Assembly: GCA_963585895.1 (NCBI GenBank)
Contig: OY757917.1
Coordinates: 100,045,112 to 100,109,111 of the forward strand
Reading direction: 5' to 3'
Length of the DNA: 64,000 nt
Source of the DNA: Sepioteuthis lessoniana
Taxonomy: Eukaryota; Mollusca; Cephalopoda; Myopsida; Loliginidae
Shown: positions 1 to 11,169 of the stretch, one piece after another
How positions within the stretch are numbered: position 1 is the stretch's first letter
Layout: each line of letters begins with the position of its first letter
Translations under genes and position numbers: made by a program
The notes under the pieces: generated by a model
Told to the model about the DNA's origin: nothing
Database searches by the model: none
Seen by the model: only the letters and a program-made list of their open reading frames with translations

Positions 1-1080
1 GGGGTAATGACTAGTATGCAGAGATGCTTAAAAATGAAGTTTAAAAGTCCAAATGAAAAGGTTCTACAATAAGAGTTCTATCTACAATATAAACAATGCT
101 TTGATCGCGAGTTCATTTTTATGACAGAGGATGTAATAAAATAAATAGATAAATCATCACTTTTGTAAAATATCTGTAAAAGAAATTGTCACTTAGAACT
201 TTAAAAATGACATCAGTTCTCTTTGTAGTTCTAACTGAAAATCATAGTGTCAAATTTTTAGTTTACTTAGCATTTTACTGGTATAAGAAGTAATTTCATT
301 TTCAAGAGCAAAAATAAAATAATCTTGGCCAAATACAGTTTAAAACATTTTCAGGAATAATCTCAACAATTGCTGAAGGTTTAGTTAAAATTTGGCAAAA
401 ATATAGAACCTTAGTACTACAGACAGATGAACATTTGTGAAAAACAAAATGTCTTATATACATAAATCATTTATACAATCAATGTTAATTACTTGAGTAA
501 TTATTTTATTAAGTTGGAGTTTATACTAACTTCATTTAGCAAGTTACACAGTTTTATATAAGCCATTAGATTGTGGTATTCTAACAGTCACTCATATATA
601 AACAATCTTACACAGCATTGCTTAACTATGGTGACCTGTAGTCATCAGTATTATTATTATAGAACTAGTCTTTAAACAAACTCCTCCATGACCATTTATA
701 TGACAAAAAGTCTTTTTACTCTGGAATCTAAAAAGAAATATGACTTCATCAAAAGAGAATTGATTTGAACAAAACAGTCAATTATTTTCCCTTATTTCTT
801 ATTTCAGAAATAATAGGAAAAAAAAAATCAAAGTATATCATTTGGTCCCAAAATCTACCAAGAACATATCTCTTTCTTCAGAGTTGAAATCATAATCAAA
901 ATTCCTACATTTTCACCTTTCTGGTAATAATCACTTGACAGAATTCTTCTTTTTTTTCTTCCTTGTGGGACAATGATATGTCATAGAAGTGACTCAACAG
1001 AGCATTTGTCCCTTTGACACCAATTGAACTTATCTTTTTCAACTTTCAATAAAGGAGATAAGAGACCTGTCCAAAAGTGT
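1..1080. other. AT-rich non-coding stretch
   Basis: No gene, repeat family or hairpin recognised. Confidence 0.6.
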
Positions 1081-1084
1081 ATTG

Positions 1085-1935
1085 TGCCTATCATCCTTCA
1101 TACAAGTGAAATGGAAAAGAAGGAGGAAGAAGAATTAGAAAAAGAAGAGGCTTGCATACTAGGAATGGTGAGCAAAAAGCATGTAAAGATTTGTATGTGG
1201 TTATTGTGCCAGAAGCCAAGGAAGAGTTTCTATAGGTGCCTGCAGAATAATAAGCCAAGGATATTGAAGTGGAAGAGGATGGCTCAGTGGCTGGCTGGCT
1301 GGCTAGCTCACATTCCTGAAAGGGCACACTTAAGAAAGCAGGTTTCTTTCTAAAGGATTTGGGTCAGAAGAAGAAGAAAAGATCAGTTCTGATGGAAAAG
1401 ATGGTATAAGAAAGATGAATAAGGAGAAAAGGAGGGAAAAATTGGAAAAGGAAATAAAGAAGGAAGGAGAGAAGGAAATTGGGAGGATTAGGAAATTAAG
1501 AAATATAGGATAATGAAGAAAAAAAAGCAGAAGAAGAATAATTATGATTGCAATAATGATAAAGAATTTGAAGGAACAAGAGAAGAGGAGGAAAAAGAAA
1601 AAAAGAGCAAATGATGAAGCTACAGATGATATAAAGGAATGAAGTTGATAAAAATTTCAAAGAAAGAATTTTAAAAAAATGGTGGTGGTATGAATAGGGA
1701 GAAAAGGATTATGAAGAAGAAGAAGAAGCAGCAGCAGCAGCAAAATGAAAACAACAGTGAAGAAGAAGGAGAAAAAAACAATGATGAGGAGAAAAAGAAT
1801 AGCAAAGATAAAAGAATGGAAATTCAAAGAAAAAATTAATCAAATTAATAAATAACAGAAATAAAAAAGATATTAACAATCAGGAAGAAGAATTACTGGA
1901 AATGAAGAAGAAATGAAAAAAAAAAAAGAGGAAGG
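1085..1935. repeat. Purine-rich (GA/GAA) low-complexity tract
   Basis: About 850 bp in which the plus strand is overwhelmingly A and G, with GAA, GGAA and CAG runs. It supports only spurious frames rich in K and E. Confidence 0.85.
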
Positions 1936-2329
1936 CAAATGAATGTGTACTGCTAGCTCTTATCTCAGTTGTCCTCTTCCAGAACAAAATAGGTCATCAG
2001 GTGCTTAAGTGGTCAGCTGCAAAGGAAGGCAAAAGAGGGAAAAAGGAAGAGGCTGCACTGTCATCTAATTGCTTGGGTCACTCCTCAACCCCTATGCCAG
2101 AGGACATAAAAAAAAGCATCTCCTTGCTCTGATCTGTACACCATCAGGTCACACTTATTCTCACATCAACTATACAATTCCTTTTCATTCCCACACTAAT
2201 ATGGCTGCCACTTTTTTTTAAAAATACCATAAGAAACAAAAATATAGGAATTCAGATGAAACTGTTTTATTCTAGCATCAATATTCATTAACATTTAAAA
2301 ATTCAATATGCCCTGCAGATGATAATTAT

Positions 2330-2455
2330 TTGATAGCAAAGCTTAGATTTGGCACAAGGTTACAAGTATAGGGTATCTAGTAAAGATCAAACTCACTAAT
2401 TAATAGTATTTGATGCAAGGCCATCTTACTAACCATTACACCACTGAGTGGTTTG
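2330..2455 (-). repeat. Possible tRNA-like SINE head
   Basis: On the minus strand, CAGTGGTGTAATGGTTAGTA (box A-like) is followed by GAGTTTGATCTTTAC (box B-like). Diverged; no second copy identified in the window. Confidence 0.4.
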
Positions 2456-3289
2456 TTCATATTTTCTTTTTTAAATCAAATATTGATGACATATGAGTAT
2501 GAAGAGTCAGACAGAAAAGAATTTTTTAAGTAAGATCAGGATCCCTTAAAGTATTTAAATTTTGCATTTCATTCTAATATTAAATAAAGATGTTTCTTGT
2601 TCTTCTCAAAGTCACTTTTCACACAAAACTGCATCTAGTAGCAAGACTTTAGTTTTGGGTAGTGAGGAGTCACACCTTTATTGCCAAATTTATGGATGAA
2701 ATAGATTTGATTAGGATCATCTTGACATGACATAAACCCAACCAACTAACTAAAGTTACTTTTCTCCTTTTATGTTTAAAGATTGCTAGAGGGAACAATT
2801 ATTTTAAGATATAAAAAACCAGTAAACCTGTTATTTCAAAATTAAAAAACAAAAAAGAAACAGTAAACCAGTCATTTTAAGATATAAAAAAAACAGTAAA
2901 CAAATTATTTTTGTTCCTTGTAAGCAATTGGAAATTATATTTGGACCTATATCCATAAGATATGTTAAAATAATTAATTGATATTTAACTACATTTCCAC
3001 AGGCCTGTTGCTACCTGGGCTTGACTCAACAGAGAATCACCCCACTCTCAGCAAATGTGATATGAAAAGGTATGTGTATCAGACAACAGGACTTTCCATC
3101 TACAAATATAAAAAGGAAATGAAGTAGAATAAAAACAGTCAAAATAAGGAAATTCCCTTATGTGAAATTTTATATTAAAAGTACTATATTCATATTTAGT
3201 GTTTAAAGTAGGGATCATCACAGATTTTAAAGATTTAAACTGGTCCAAGAATTGAGTTGAGTGATAAATAATTTCATTTCAGTAAAATA

Positions 3290-3990
3290 TAATTTATTCA
3301 TAATTTAACAATGAATTAATTTCAATCAATAGTATATTCATCATCATTCTGAATCACCTCTCACCATTTATAAGGTAGCTTGTTGATTCCTCTTAAGTAA
3401 GATTCAGCTGGTTTCGAGTTCAAGAAGTTTTCCACTAATATTTTCACCTGATCTTAAGAAAAGTTTTTGTCATTCAGTGTATTTGTAGAGAATAAAAAAG
3501 ACAGAAATCACTTTATGCAATATCTGCTGAATATGGTTGATGTGGTAGAATAGACCAACCTAAATCCAATATTTTTTTTCTACATGATTCTTACTGAATA
3601 TGGCTTTGCATTATCATGGAGAAGCACAATGTTTATCCAAATAAAAAGTTCAGGGTATGATGTTCTTTTAAGATTTTCATGCACATCTTTCAGCTGTTGA
3701 GAGTATAAATCTGCATTGAGTGACTGATTGTGATTTAAAATCTTAAAATGAATAATACCACTAGGTTCATCTCTTAATGAAGTATCACTAGAATGAAACT
3801 TTGAAAACCAGTTTTGAACTTGGCAGTTAGAAATGATATCTTAGTCATAAACATTACAAATTTTCTTAGCTGTTTCTGTTGCATTTCTGATATTCCTAAA
3901 TTCCCACATTACATGTCACATATACACTTTTAGTTCCTTCCTCTTAAGGGAATGAGATCATAGATTAAATTATGATGTGCACTCTTTCAC
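3290..3990 (-). mobile_element. Mariner (DD34D) transposase fossil, internally deleted
   Basis: Minus-strand translation shows mariner signatures in order. There is an N-terminal helix-turn-helix (WEFRNIRNATETAKKIC, then VQNWFSKFHSSDTSLRDEP), then GIIHFKILNHNQSLNADLYS, the second aspartate block LLHDNAKPYS, and the third block LGWSILPHQPYSADIA. The first aspartate block that should sit between the HTH and GIIHF is missing, because the HTH runs straight into GIIHF; this is an internal deletion. Several stops follow the third block. Terminal inverted repeats were not resolved, so the outer limits are approximate. The element is non-functional. Confidence 0.85.
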
Positions 3991-4204
3991 TATTGAAATA
4001 AGAATGACTGATGAGGGCACCCTTTAATCAGGTAATTTTGGGTTGTGTTTAAAACTAGAACAGCATAGTTATAACTTGCTTTTAAAAATTGGAAATTAAG
4101 ACTCAATCCAATAAATGAAAAATTTGCAACTGCATGTTAAAAAAAAACAAATGATATATGTCTTTGTGCAATAACAAAATTTGCATCTGAATTACTGCAA
4201 AATA

Positions 4205-4450
4205 CTACTATTTTTGACCCCACAGAGACTTGCAATAACCTTGAGATGAGCCTGCTTCTCCATGAGGGCAATTTGACTTATGATCAGTTTAAAGCAGGGG
4301 CTCACTTGTATACATGGAGGCAAAGGCAAAGATTTCCCAGTCCCTGTGACTCGTGTCATGCAAGCAATAGACTAATTTGACCTTTCAACTATGGTGCAAT
4401 GGGGAGGTACTGATACAGTTTTAGAATCATTGGGATGAATCTCAGTTTGT
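4205..4450. other. GC-richer patch with short open frame, unassigned
   Basis: Just after the mariner fossil, a plus frame reads LEMSLLLHEGNLTYDQFKAG and AHLYTWRQRQRFPSPCDSCH before a stop. It is preceded by CCCCACAG, an acceptor-like sequence, but no donor is evident. It could be a decayed mobile-element frame or an orphan exon-like fragment. Confidence 0.2.
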
Positions 4451-4549
4451 TTTGTTGTTGCACTTTGCTTGAAAACAAGAATTCAGTTGAGGAAAATAAT
4501 CACATACCAGACTTTAATCTTAGCTCAAGGGCTGGTAAAGTTTGTTCTA

Positions 4550-5620
4550 TATCAAAAAAGTTAGATGGAAGTTTAAGTTTTGAGGTATTTGAATGAATGT
4601 TTTATCTTTTGAGAGGGAATGGAAAGCCTAATTAGGAAAAGAATTGCATTTTTTATTCTTTATTTTTTTTTATTTTTGGGAAGAGTTAAAGAATTGAGAA
4701 ATGCTATTAAACTGTGTTGAACTTCAGGATGAATATGTAGAATATCATGTATATTTCATTGCTTTCTGATCAAACCAAAAACTTTTCAGCACACCCTTAT
4801 ACAAGTAAAGATAATAAAAGTTGCATTTTGAAATTGAGAAAGAAGCATTACTTAGCTTAGTAGGGAAAAAATCATCTAAATTAGTCTACAGAATACTTTG
4901 TGAAGAATATGAAATTTCTTTAAATAGATGATTTATTTTATACACGTCTTCTTTCATAATGAATAGTATCACAACTGTATAAATAAATTTGGTCTGTGAA
5001 AATGTCCATAAACTAAATCAATCTTAACCAATAGTATATCAAACAATAAAAGATTGAAATTTTTCAAAGTTTGCTCCAAAAAGACTTGAAGGTTAAAACT
5101 TTTTATTTTAGAAAGCTCTATTATTTTTTTCTATGAGATGAAAGAATTTTCTACATTGAAGTATAATTTATTTCAGAAAATATGTCTGGATCAAAAGAAA
5201 CAGATGAGTTGTAGAGGCAGGACTTTTAAAACTCAATGGTTTAATTTCCCTTATAATTTCGGATATTTAAAATAGTAAAAATGACTTCCATTGATTTCTG
5301 CTGTAAAGTGGAGTTCAAACCTTACTCAAAATTTAAGCTGCATTCATAAGTTTTCCTGGTGTTATTAAGTAGTGCTTAATCTAAAAACTCAAAGAATATA
5401 AAAAATATGAGTATTTCTCTTAATTTTATAGATTACAATGAATAATTACATTCTTAAACTGATCTCATTCTTGGGAGAAAAATTCAAAGCCAATCAATAC
5501 ATGAATAATAATAATTTAGTAAGGTTGAAATTCAAATGGAAAGGTCAAGGAGCAACTATTGGCTTAAAAAATTAATTAAAAAAATCAATGATTTTGTGAC
5601 CATAAATCAAAGATTGACTG
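4550..5620. other. AT-rich non-coding stretch
   Basis: Poly-T and poly-A runs only; nothing recognised. Confidence 0.6.
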
Positions 5621-5624
5621 ATTT

Positions 5625-5682
5625 GAGCTATCGAAAAGGGAGCCTTTGGGTCACCCTCGACTATGGTCACCAACTTTACTTA

Positions 5683-5690
<8 letters not shown>
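5625..5690 (+). repeat. Rep-B 3' terminal fragment
   Basis: The plus-sense end of Rep-B (GGGTCACCCTCGACTATGGT, then CACCAACTTTACTT) abuts the TA/TG microsatellite at 5684. Confidence 0.6.

Positions 5691-5738
<48 letters not shown>
5684..5738. repeat. (TA)n(TG)n microsatellite
   Basis: Compound dinucleotide run at the edge of a Rep-B fragment. Confidence 0.95.
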
Positions 5739-6384
5739 GTATTTACTTTTGAAGAAATGATTTGATCAATTTTTATTAAAAGAAAAACATTATTACAGTC
5801 ATTTTTTGTGGGGTGGGGTCACTATAGAACTTGTAGTAAAAGTAAAACAAAAACAGATGAATCATATCAAAGGTAAAGTTGTTAAGGTAATATTCTAATC
5901 TATTAGATCAAATTGTCACAAGCTGCAATAGATTAAGTGTAGAAAATAATGTATATGAATCTTTGGTGGAGGCCTCAGGGTTTCAAGTTCAAACCATGTC
6001 AAATACTTATTGTTCTGTTCCCAGTTATTAATTGTTTAAAAAGCAATAATTTTATTCTTTTGATTAGACCTTCTGGGCACAGAAGGTAAATGAGAGATTG
6101 TCAGGTAGCATCTAACAAAGGTTAATGATTACTTGCTGTGTTAGGCTGTCAAAAAAAAAAGAGGGGAGAAAAATAGGGAATAGTCCATTGACCTAAAAAG
6201 ATAAATATTGAAGGAAATTGAAAAGTAGAAAGAAATGAAGAAGAGCAGATCTTACGTAAATATTGTTTTTGCTTGCATTATTACGGTTTTTTTTTTGTTT
6301 GTTTTTGTTTTCTGGTGTTGTTTCTTTTATTTTGTTTTATTTGTTGTCTTTTATTCTATATTTTTAACCATAAACTGCTTTTGA

Positions 6385-7112
6385 TTAAGTTTGGTTGTGT
6401 TTCATGGCATATCAATGCATGTGGATCATTTAATGCCAAATACTATATATGATTTGTTAGCAAATAGTTTGTAGGTAACATTTTTATATGAGCTAGAGCT
6501 CATTTGCTTGCACACAGTTAAATGGTTTCAAATGTTGATATCTAACACTAACAGTTCTACTTGCACACAGATAAATGGTTTCAAGTATTTATAACACTAA
6601 TAATTCTACTTAATGTAAATCATTTGTTTACATACAGATGGTTTCAAGTATTGCTAGCACTAATAATTCTATCTATTATTAATGATTTGTTTGCACACAG
6701 TTAAAATGTTTCTAGTATTGCTATTTATTGTTTGCACACAGTTAAATAGTTTCAAGTATTGCTATGTAACCCTAATAACTCTATTTGATATTAATAATAA
6801 TCCCTAGTAAAAGATTTCAAGAATTGCTATCTAACATTGATAATTTTATTTAACATTATTCATCCATTAGGACATAATTAAATGGTGTCAAGTAGAGAAA
6901 ATGATTAAATAGTTTTATTTGACCTATAGATGGGACCCTAACAGGTTATACTACTCTGTGTCAGAATGAACCTGGGAGTAATAGTAATGAAGAGGTATTC
7001 TACAGTACTCAGAGCTCCAGGACAGGAGCCTCACCATCAGATGGCTTAGTGTCTTATCCCTGAGCAGAGATGGAGTCGGTGTATTCTACAGCCCCAGGCA
7101 ACAAGGCTATTA
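6385..7112 (-). repeat. Rep-A copy 1, long, with internal tandem units
   Basis: Rep-A (name used here) is an element of about 0.4-0.7 kb with a defined 5' head (GCAGAATACACTGACTYCAT-like), a conserved core (CAGGTCCACTCTG-like), a variable tandem-repeat middle and the hairpin tail shared with SINE-T. This copy carries at least five middle units built on GCACACAGTTAAATGGTTTC between about 6510 and 6780. Its orientation is set by the A-rich tail lying at the low-coordinate end. Confidence 0.8.
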
Positions 7113-7125
7113 ACTGCTTTTAAAG

Positions 7126-7485
7126 TTTTAGTTTGGTTTCTTTGTTTAATGGCATATTAACCATTGTAGGTTATTTAATGCAAAAGCCTTTCTTGTAGAA
7201 GAACAGTATTTCATCTTACAATATTGTTCAACTCTTCTTTTTTTTCCCCAACCTTGACCCTATTTTCTTTTTCTTTTCTCACTATCTTGTGTTCTTTTAT
7301 TTCTTCTCTTTGTTGGTACAAACTTTTTATTCCTTTTATGAAACCAATAAATGGCAGGGATAAAAGGATTCATGCCTTTCCCAAGAATATTATTCTAAAT
7401 GTAAATGTATTAGCATAACTGGAGTTCGAGCTCACTTACTATGATGTAACAGTTCAACACATTAGCCACTATGCCATGAAGACTT
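7126..7485 (-). repeat. SINE-T copy, interrupted
   Basis: Minus-sense SINE-T. The tail is at 7126-7208 (TTTAATGGCATATTAACC), the body with the GGATTCATGCCTTTCCCAAG segment and box B-like CTGGAGTTCGAGCTC lie around 7365-7435, and the tRNA-like 5' end is near 7485. About 130 bp of foreign DNA, shared with the inverted arm at 7632-7792, separates tail and body. Confidence 0.65.
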
Positions 7486-7792
7486 CTTTTTGCTATTAAA
7501 CTTTTCAACCAATGAGAAATATGCAAGCATTGGTACAAACAATCAATTACCATTCTTATAATTGAAAGATAAAATACATACTGACGTAAATGTATAAGCA
7601 TACAACAGACACACAATTGAGAGACTGTAGAAATAAAAAGTTTGGACCAACAAAGAGAAGAAATAAAAAATACAAGATTGTGATAAAATTAAAAGAAAAT
7701 TGGGTCAAGGTAGGGAAAAAAAAGAAGAATTGAACAATATTGTAAGATGAAATACTGTTCTTCTACAAGGAAGGCTTTGGCATTAAATAACC
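7168..7792. repeat. Inverted duplication around a SINE-T copy
   Basis: Segment 7168-7331 is repeated in reverse complement at 7632-7792 with high identity, spaced by 300 bp. Each arm contains the end of the SINE-T/Rep-A tail plus about 120 bp of unrelated pyrimidine/purine-rich DNA (shared block AAGAACAGTATTTCATCTTA). The rest of the minus-strand SINE-T lies in the spacer. Confidence 0.75.
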
Positions 7793-8295
7793 TAACATCA
7801 AATAACAAGATCGTAATATGAAATAAGAAATTAAAACAAAGATGCTGAAGAAGAAAAATACTGTTGCAAAAAATGACAAAAGAAGATGAATAAGAGAAAA
7901 AGAATTAAGCAACAAAAAGAAAAAAAAGAAAGTAAAATATAGGCAAGAAAATGAATGAAGTCATAAACAGAAAAAAAAAGAAGAAAAAGGAAAAAAAATG
8001 AAGCCATAGACAGTAAAATATGGGGAAAAGAAAAAGAATGATGCAATAAATTGAAAAAGAAAGAAAAAAGAAAGAAGCCATAAAAAGAAAAAGGAAATGA
8101 AAAAAGAGAAAAAGAATGACATAAATTGAAAAAAGAAAAAAATGGGGTAAAGAGAAAGCAAAGATAAAGAAAACAAGTAAAGAAACGGTAAAGGAAAAGA
8201 AGAAAAAAAGACAGAAAGGTAAAAATGTTGAAAAAGAAGAAGACTGAAAAATCCAACTAAAAATGAAGCCAAAGAAGAAGAAAGAAAATGAAGAT
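7640..8295. repeat. Purine-rich (GAAA) low-complexity tract
   Basis: About 650 bp dominated by AAAGAAAAAG-type runs with interspersed ATGAAGCCAT-like units. Minus-strand frames here encode only F/S/L low complexity. Confidence 0.85.
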
Positions 8296-9249
8296 GAAAG
8301 TATTATGTAAGGATTGACCAGGCTTGCAGTGTGTTGCAGTGTCAGCAGTTAAGGAAGAATCATGCATGTCCATCATTTGGTGTAACTTCTTAATCAAAAC
8401 AAGAGACAAAAGGCAGTTTGGGTCTTTATTCTGGCAGACAAATTGTTTCCTGCTTCCTCTCATCAAAGATAATCAGGCCCCAAAAGAAGGCAGTAAAAAG
8501 GACCAGCCAAGCTGAACACTCATTTGTTTTCTTTCATCACCTCACTTGCCACCCCTAGCCATTTTCTTGTTGTCTTTCTTCTTCTCCCCTCCTTCCCTGT
8601 TTTTATACCAAATTTTATTTTCATCTTGATGGGAAAAAATACAAAAGTGCTTCACTTATGAGTTTTAAATTGATTGTCTGAATCATTACCATTAAAATAA
8701 AAAAAATTTAAAAACTTATTTATATGTCCTTAATGCACTGAACCTGAAAAAATAGATTAAAACAGTGGTTGAAAGTAAGTAGTCATAAATTTATTAACTT
8801 TTTGCAATGCTTTTAACAGAAGAGAATTATTTGTGTTGTTCAAATTTTATTTTTCAATATCATATTTTTTATGTAAGACTGCGAAAAGAAAAAAACTATA
8901 TGTATATATAAAGTTATTTCTTTCAATTTGATATCACAAGTTCCCTGGTATTTATCACAGCTTTATCCTTAATTAAAACTGCCACTTGTTCTCATCAAAA
9001 AAGGAGCATAAGATAAAATATGCTGTCTTATGATTCATCTGATGACATATACCTGAACATATGCATGTAGCACCATGATAAAGAGCAAAAAGAAATACTT
9101 AAACAGGACTTAGAAGATATGCTTTTTTCGAGTTCTGCTGACTTTTTTACAAAATCTATTTCTCAATTATTTTTATGATTCTCTTCTAAGAACGACAATA
9201 AATATGACATATAAAAGCACTTATTGATACTCATTTTGTCATAGCACAG

Positions 9250-9875
9250 AATTTATTCATGTAATTGGCTCAGTCTGGTTTATTTATTTAACAGTATATC
9301 AACTCTTTATAGGTTATTTGATTCATTTCTACAAGTCTTTAATCATAACTATATTTTCAATGATCCATTGCATTTTTTAGAATTGCACTTTTGTAAATAA
9401 CCATTTATTTGTACACAGTTATATGATATCAAGTATCTATACCTAATATGAATGATTTTCAAACAAATGTAAGTAAAAAAAACAAAGTTGGTGACCATAG
9501 TCAAGGGTGAACAGAAGACTCCTTTTTCAATAGCTACTACACCGAGGTGTAGGGGAGGACACTACTCAATTCCCAGGATTGTTCCACTTTACCTTTGATA
9601 CGTACCTTATATTGCTGAGTGCTAAGCAAGGTGGCATCAAGTAACATTTTTTGAGTCTTTGGTATGACTCAATCTGGGATTGAACCCCGGTCTCCTGAAC
9701 CATTGACGAAACAGATGTATTTAACTAAAAGATAACACCCTAACGGGTATAAGCACACTGAATCAGTGGAGACTTGATAGTAATGATAATGAACATGTAA
9801 CTCCATACTCCCCAGAGTTCCAGAACTGGATCCTCACCACCAAGATGCATTTTAATGTCATACTTAGTAACAAAA
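9250..9875 (-). repeat. Rep-A copy 2, split by a Rep-B SINE
   Basis: The tail and middle (9250-9471) and core (9709-9875, with AGTTCCAGAACTGGATCCTC) are recognisable. Rep-B occupies 9472-9708 between duplicated flanks. Confidence 0.75.
9472..9708 (-). repeat. Rep-B: tRNA-derived SINE inserted in Rep-A
   Basis: Read on the minus strand it has a perfect box B, GGTTCAATCCC, followed by GAGTCATACCAAAGACTC, a central segment I recall from widespread molluscan and other invertebrate SINEs. A 3' part with the hairpin CTACACCTCGGTGTAG and the end GGTCACCAACTTTG follow. It is flanked by AAACAAATGTA (9461-9471) and AAACAGATGTA (9709-9719), a clear target duplication. Confidence 0.8.
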
Positions 9876-10309
9876 AATATTGTTCTTTCCTTCCAGTTGA
9901 AAGAAAGGGATCAATTTGATTAAAAAATCGTATGTAAGTTATAATTAGTAACATTGATAGTCTCATAAGACCATGGATCTTAATATAAATCTAAGTGCAG
10001 ACCTGGATAAGGTTGTATAGAAGTATTTAATCTCTCTTCTCCATGTTATAAATGTTTTTCAAAGGAAGAGTAATGGTCAGTACATCTTGACACAAATATT
10101 ATTGCATGAGTTGCTAAAACAATGGCCAAGATAAAGCCAGACTGCCTTAAGAACTCCAACTCCTGGTTTCAAATTTAGATTTATGTTTCAGCAAAACTGG
10201 TTAGAGAGCCCAGTTTTCCAAATTATTCTAGCTATAGCTGAAGGTATTATTATTATTTTCTAATTATCATATGAGCAGTATTTAGTAACATTTACTGAAG
10301 TCTGAGTGA

Positions 10310-11050
10310 CATCAAGCTCTTCTTATTCTAGCCAATCTCAAGAGTACAGTTTACATCCTTCCAAAGCTCTCCAGTTCTTCCAGTCTCTTTTCTAGATTCT
10401 TTGAAATTGTTCCAAGTGCTCTGATTATATCTGGCACCACTATCATCTTGATATTACATATATTTTTAAGTTGTTTTTTTTCAAGGTTTAGGTATTTATC
10501 CATTGTTTTTTTTATTTTCTCTTTGTGGTTCTTTTACTTATGATCAAAAACAAGGTTTGTTTTTCTAATCTTGATGGGGTGATCCATTTTTATCTCAAAA
10601 TCCCAGAAAACTTTGTGTCTCATTTTCCAAGATAGATTCTGGTCTGTATAGTCAAACTTCACTTGTTTGCACAGTTCTCAGTGAATCAACTTCTTCACCA
10701 GGCCATATCTGCTCTTGTACACCTTGTGCAAGTTTGCTGCATTCATTTATTATGTAGTTGATTCTCATCTTTCTCTCCCCACAGTCTACACATGCTATTC
10801 TCCTGGGTCTCTATTATTATTTTCACACCAGCACTATCTTGTGGCTTTCAATGAGGATCAAATGACAGCAAGTGCTGCCATAATTCCAAACTTTTAGTAT
10901 TCTTGCCAATTTCTACAATGCTGTTACTGGATGATTTTAATTCCTCCTTGAATTTCTAATTCTTCCAGTCTTTTCTCAAGTGTCTTTGGAACAATTCCAA
11001 TCACTCCAATAATTAGGAGTGCAGTTGTCACCATATATTTTTTTTAATTC
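10310..11050 (-). mobile_element. RLE-type LINE 3' region (R2/NeSL-like), two joined pieces
   Basis: Minus-strand reading gives LIIGVIGIVPKTLEKRLEEL (about 11020-10930), normally the very C-terminus of the protein. This is followed by CRLCGERKMRINYIINECSK (zinc-knuckle CCHC, about 10800-10740), a degenerate endonuclease region, and a second C-terminus, RALGTISKNLEKRLEELESF (about 10440-10370). In the complete protein the order is CCHC, restriction-like endonuclease, then the GALGTIPK.LEK.LEELE tail once. Here the tail occurs both before and after the CCHC part, so two 5'-truncated copies, or a rearranged copy, are joined head to tail. Many stops are present. The R2/NeSL assignment is from memory of the CCHC plus PD..D endonuclease layout. 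Confidence 0.65.
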
Positions 11051-11169
11051 TTTGGCAAGGCCCATATATTTATTTAACTTTTCACCCTATTTCAGTCTCA
11101 TTCTGTGGTTTTCTTGAATGGCTAGATCCACAACAAGACAGACAGACATCATCCTTAAGATAATTAGAT

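Noticed and set aside
6500-6790. CRISPR-like array (regularly repeated short units)
   Set aside because: The units are the imperfect tandem middle of Rep-A, with no unique spacers, in a eukaryotic repeat landscape.
7831-8272. Minus-strand frames of 141 and 103 codons
   Set aside because: Both arise from the GAAA-rich tract; two overlapping frames are equally open, which is the signature of composition rather than coding.
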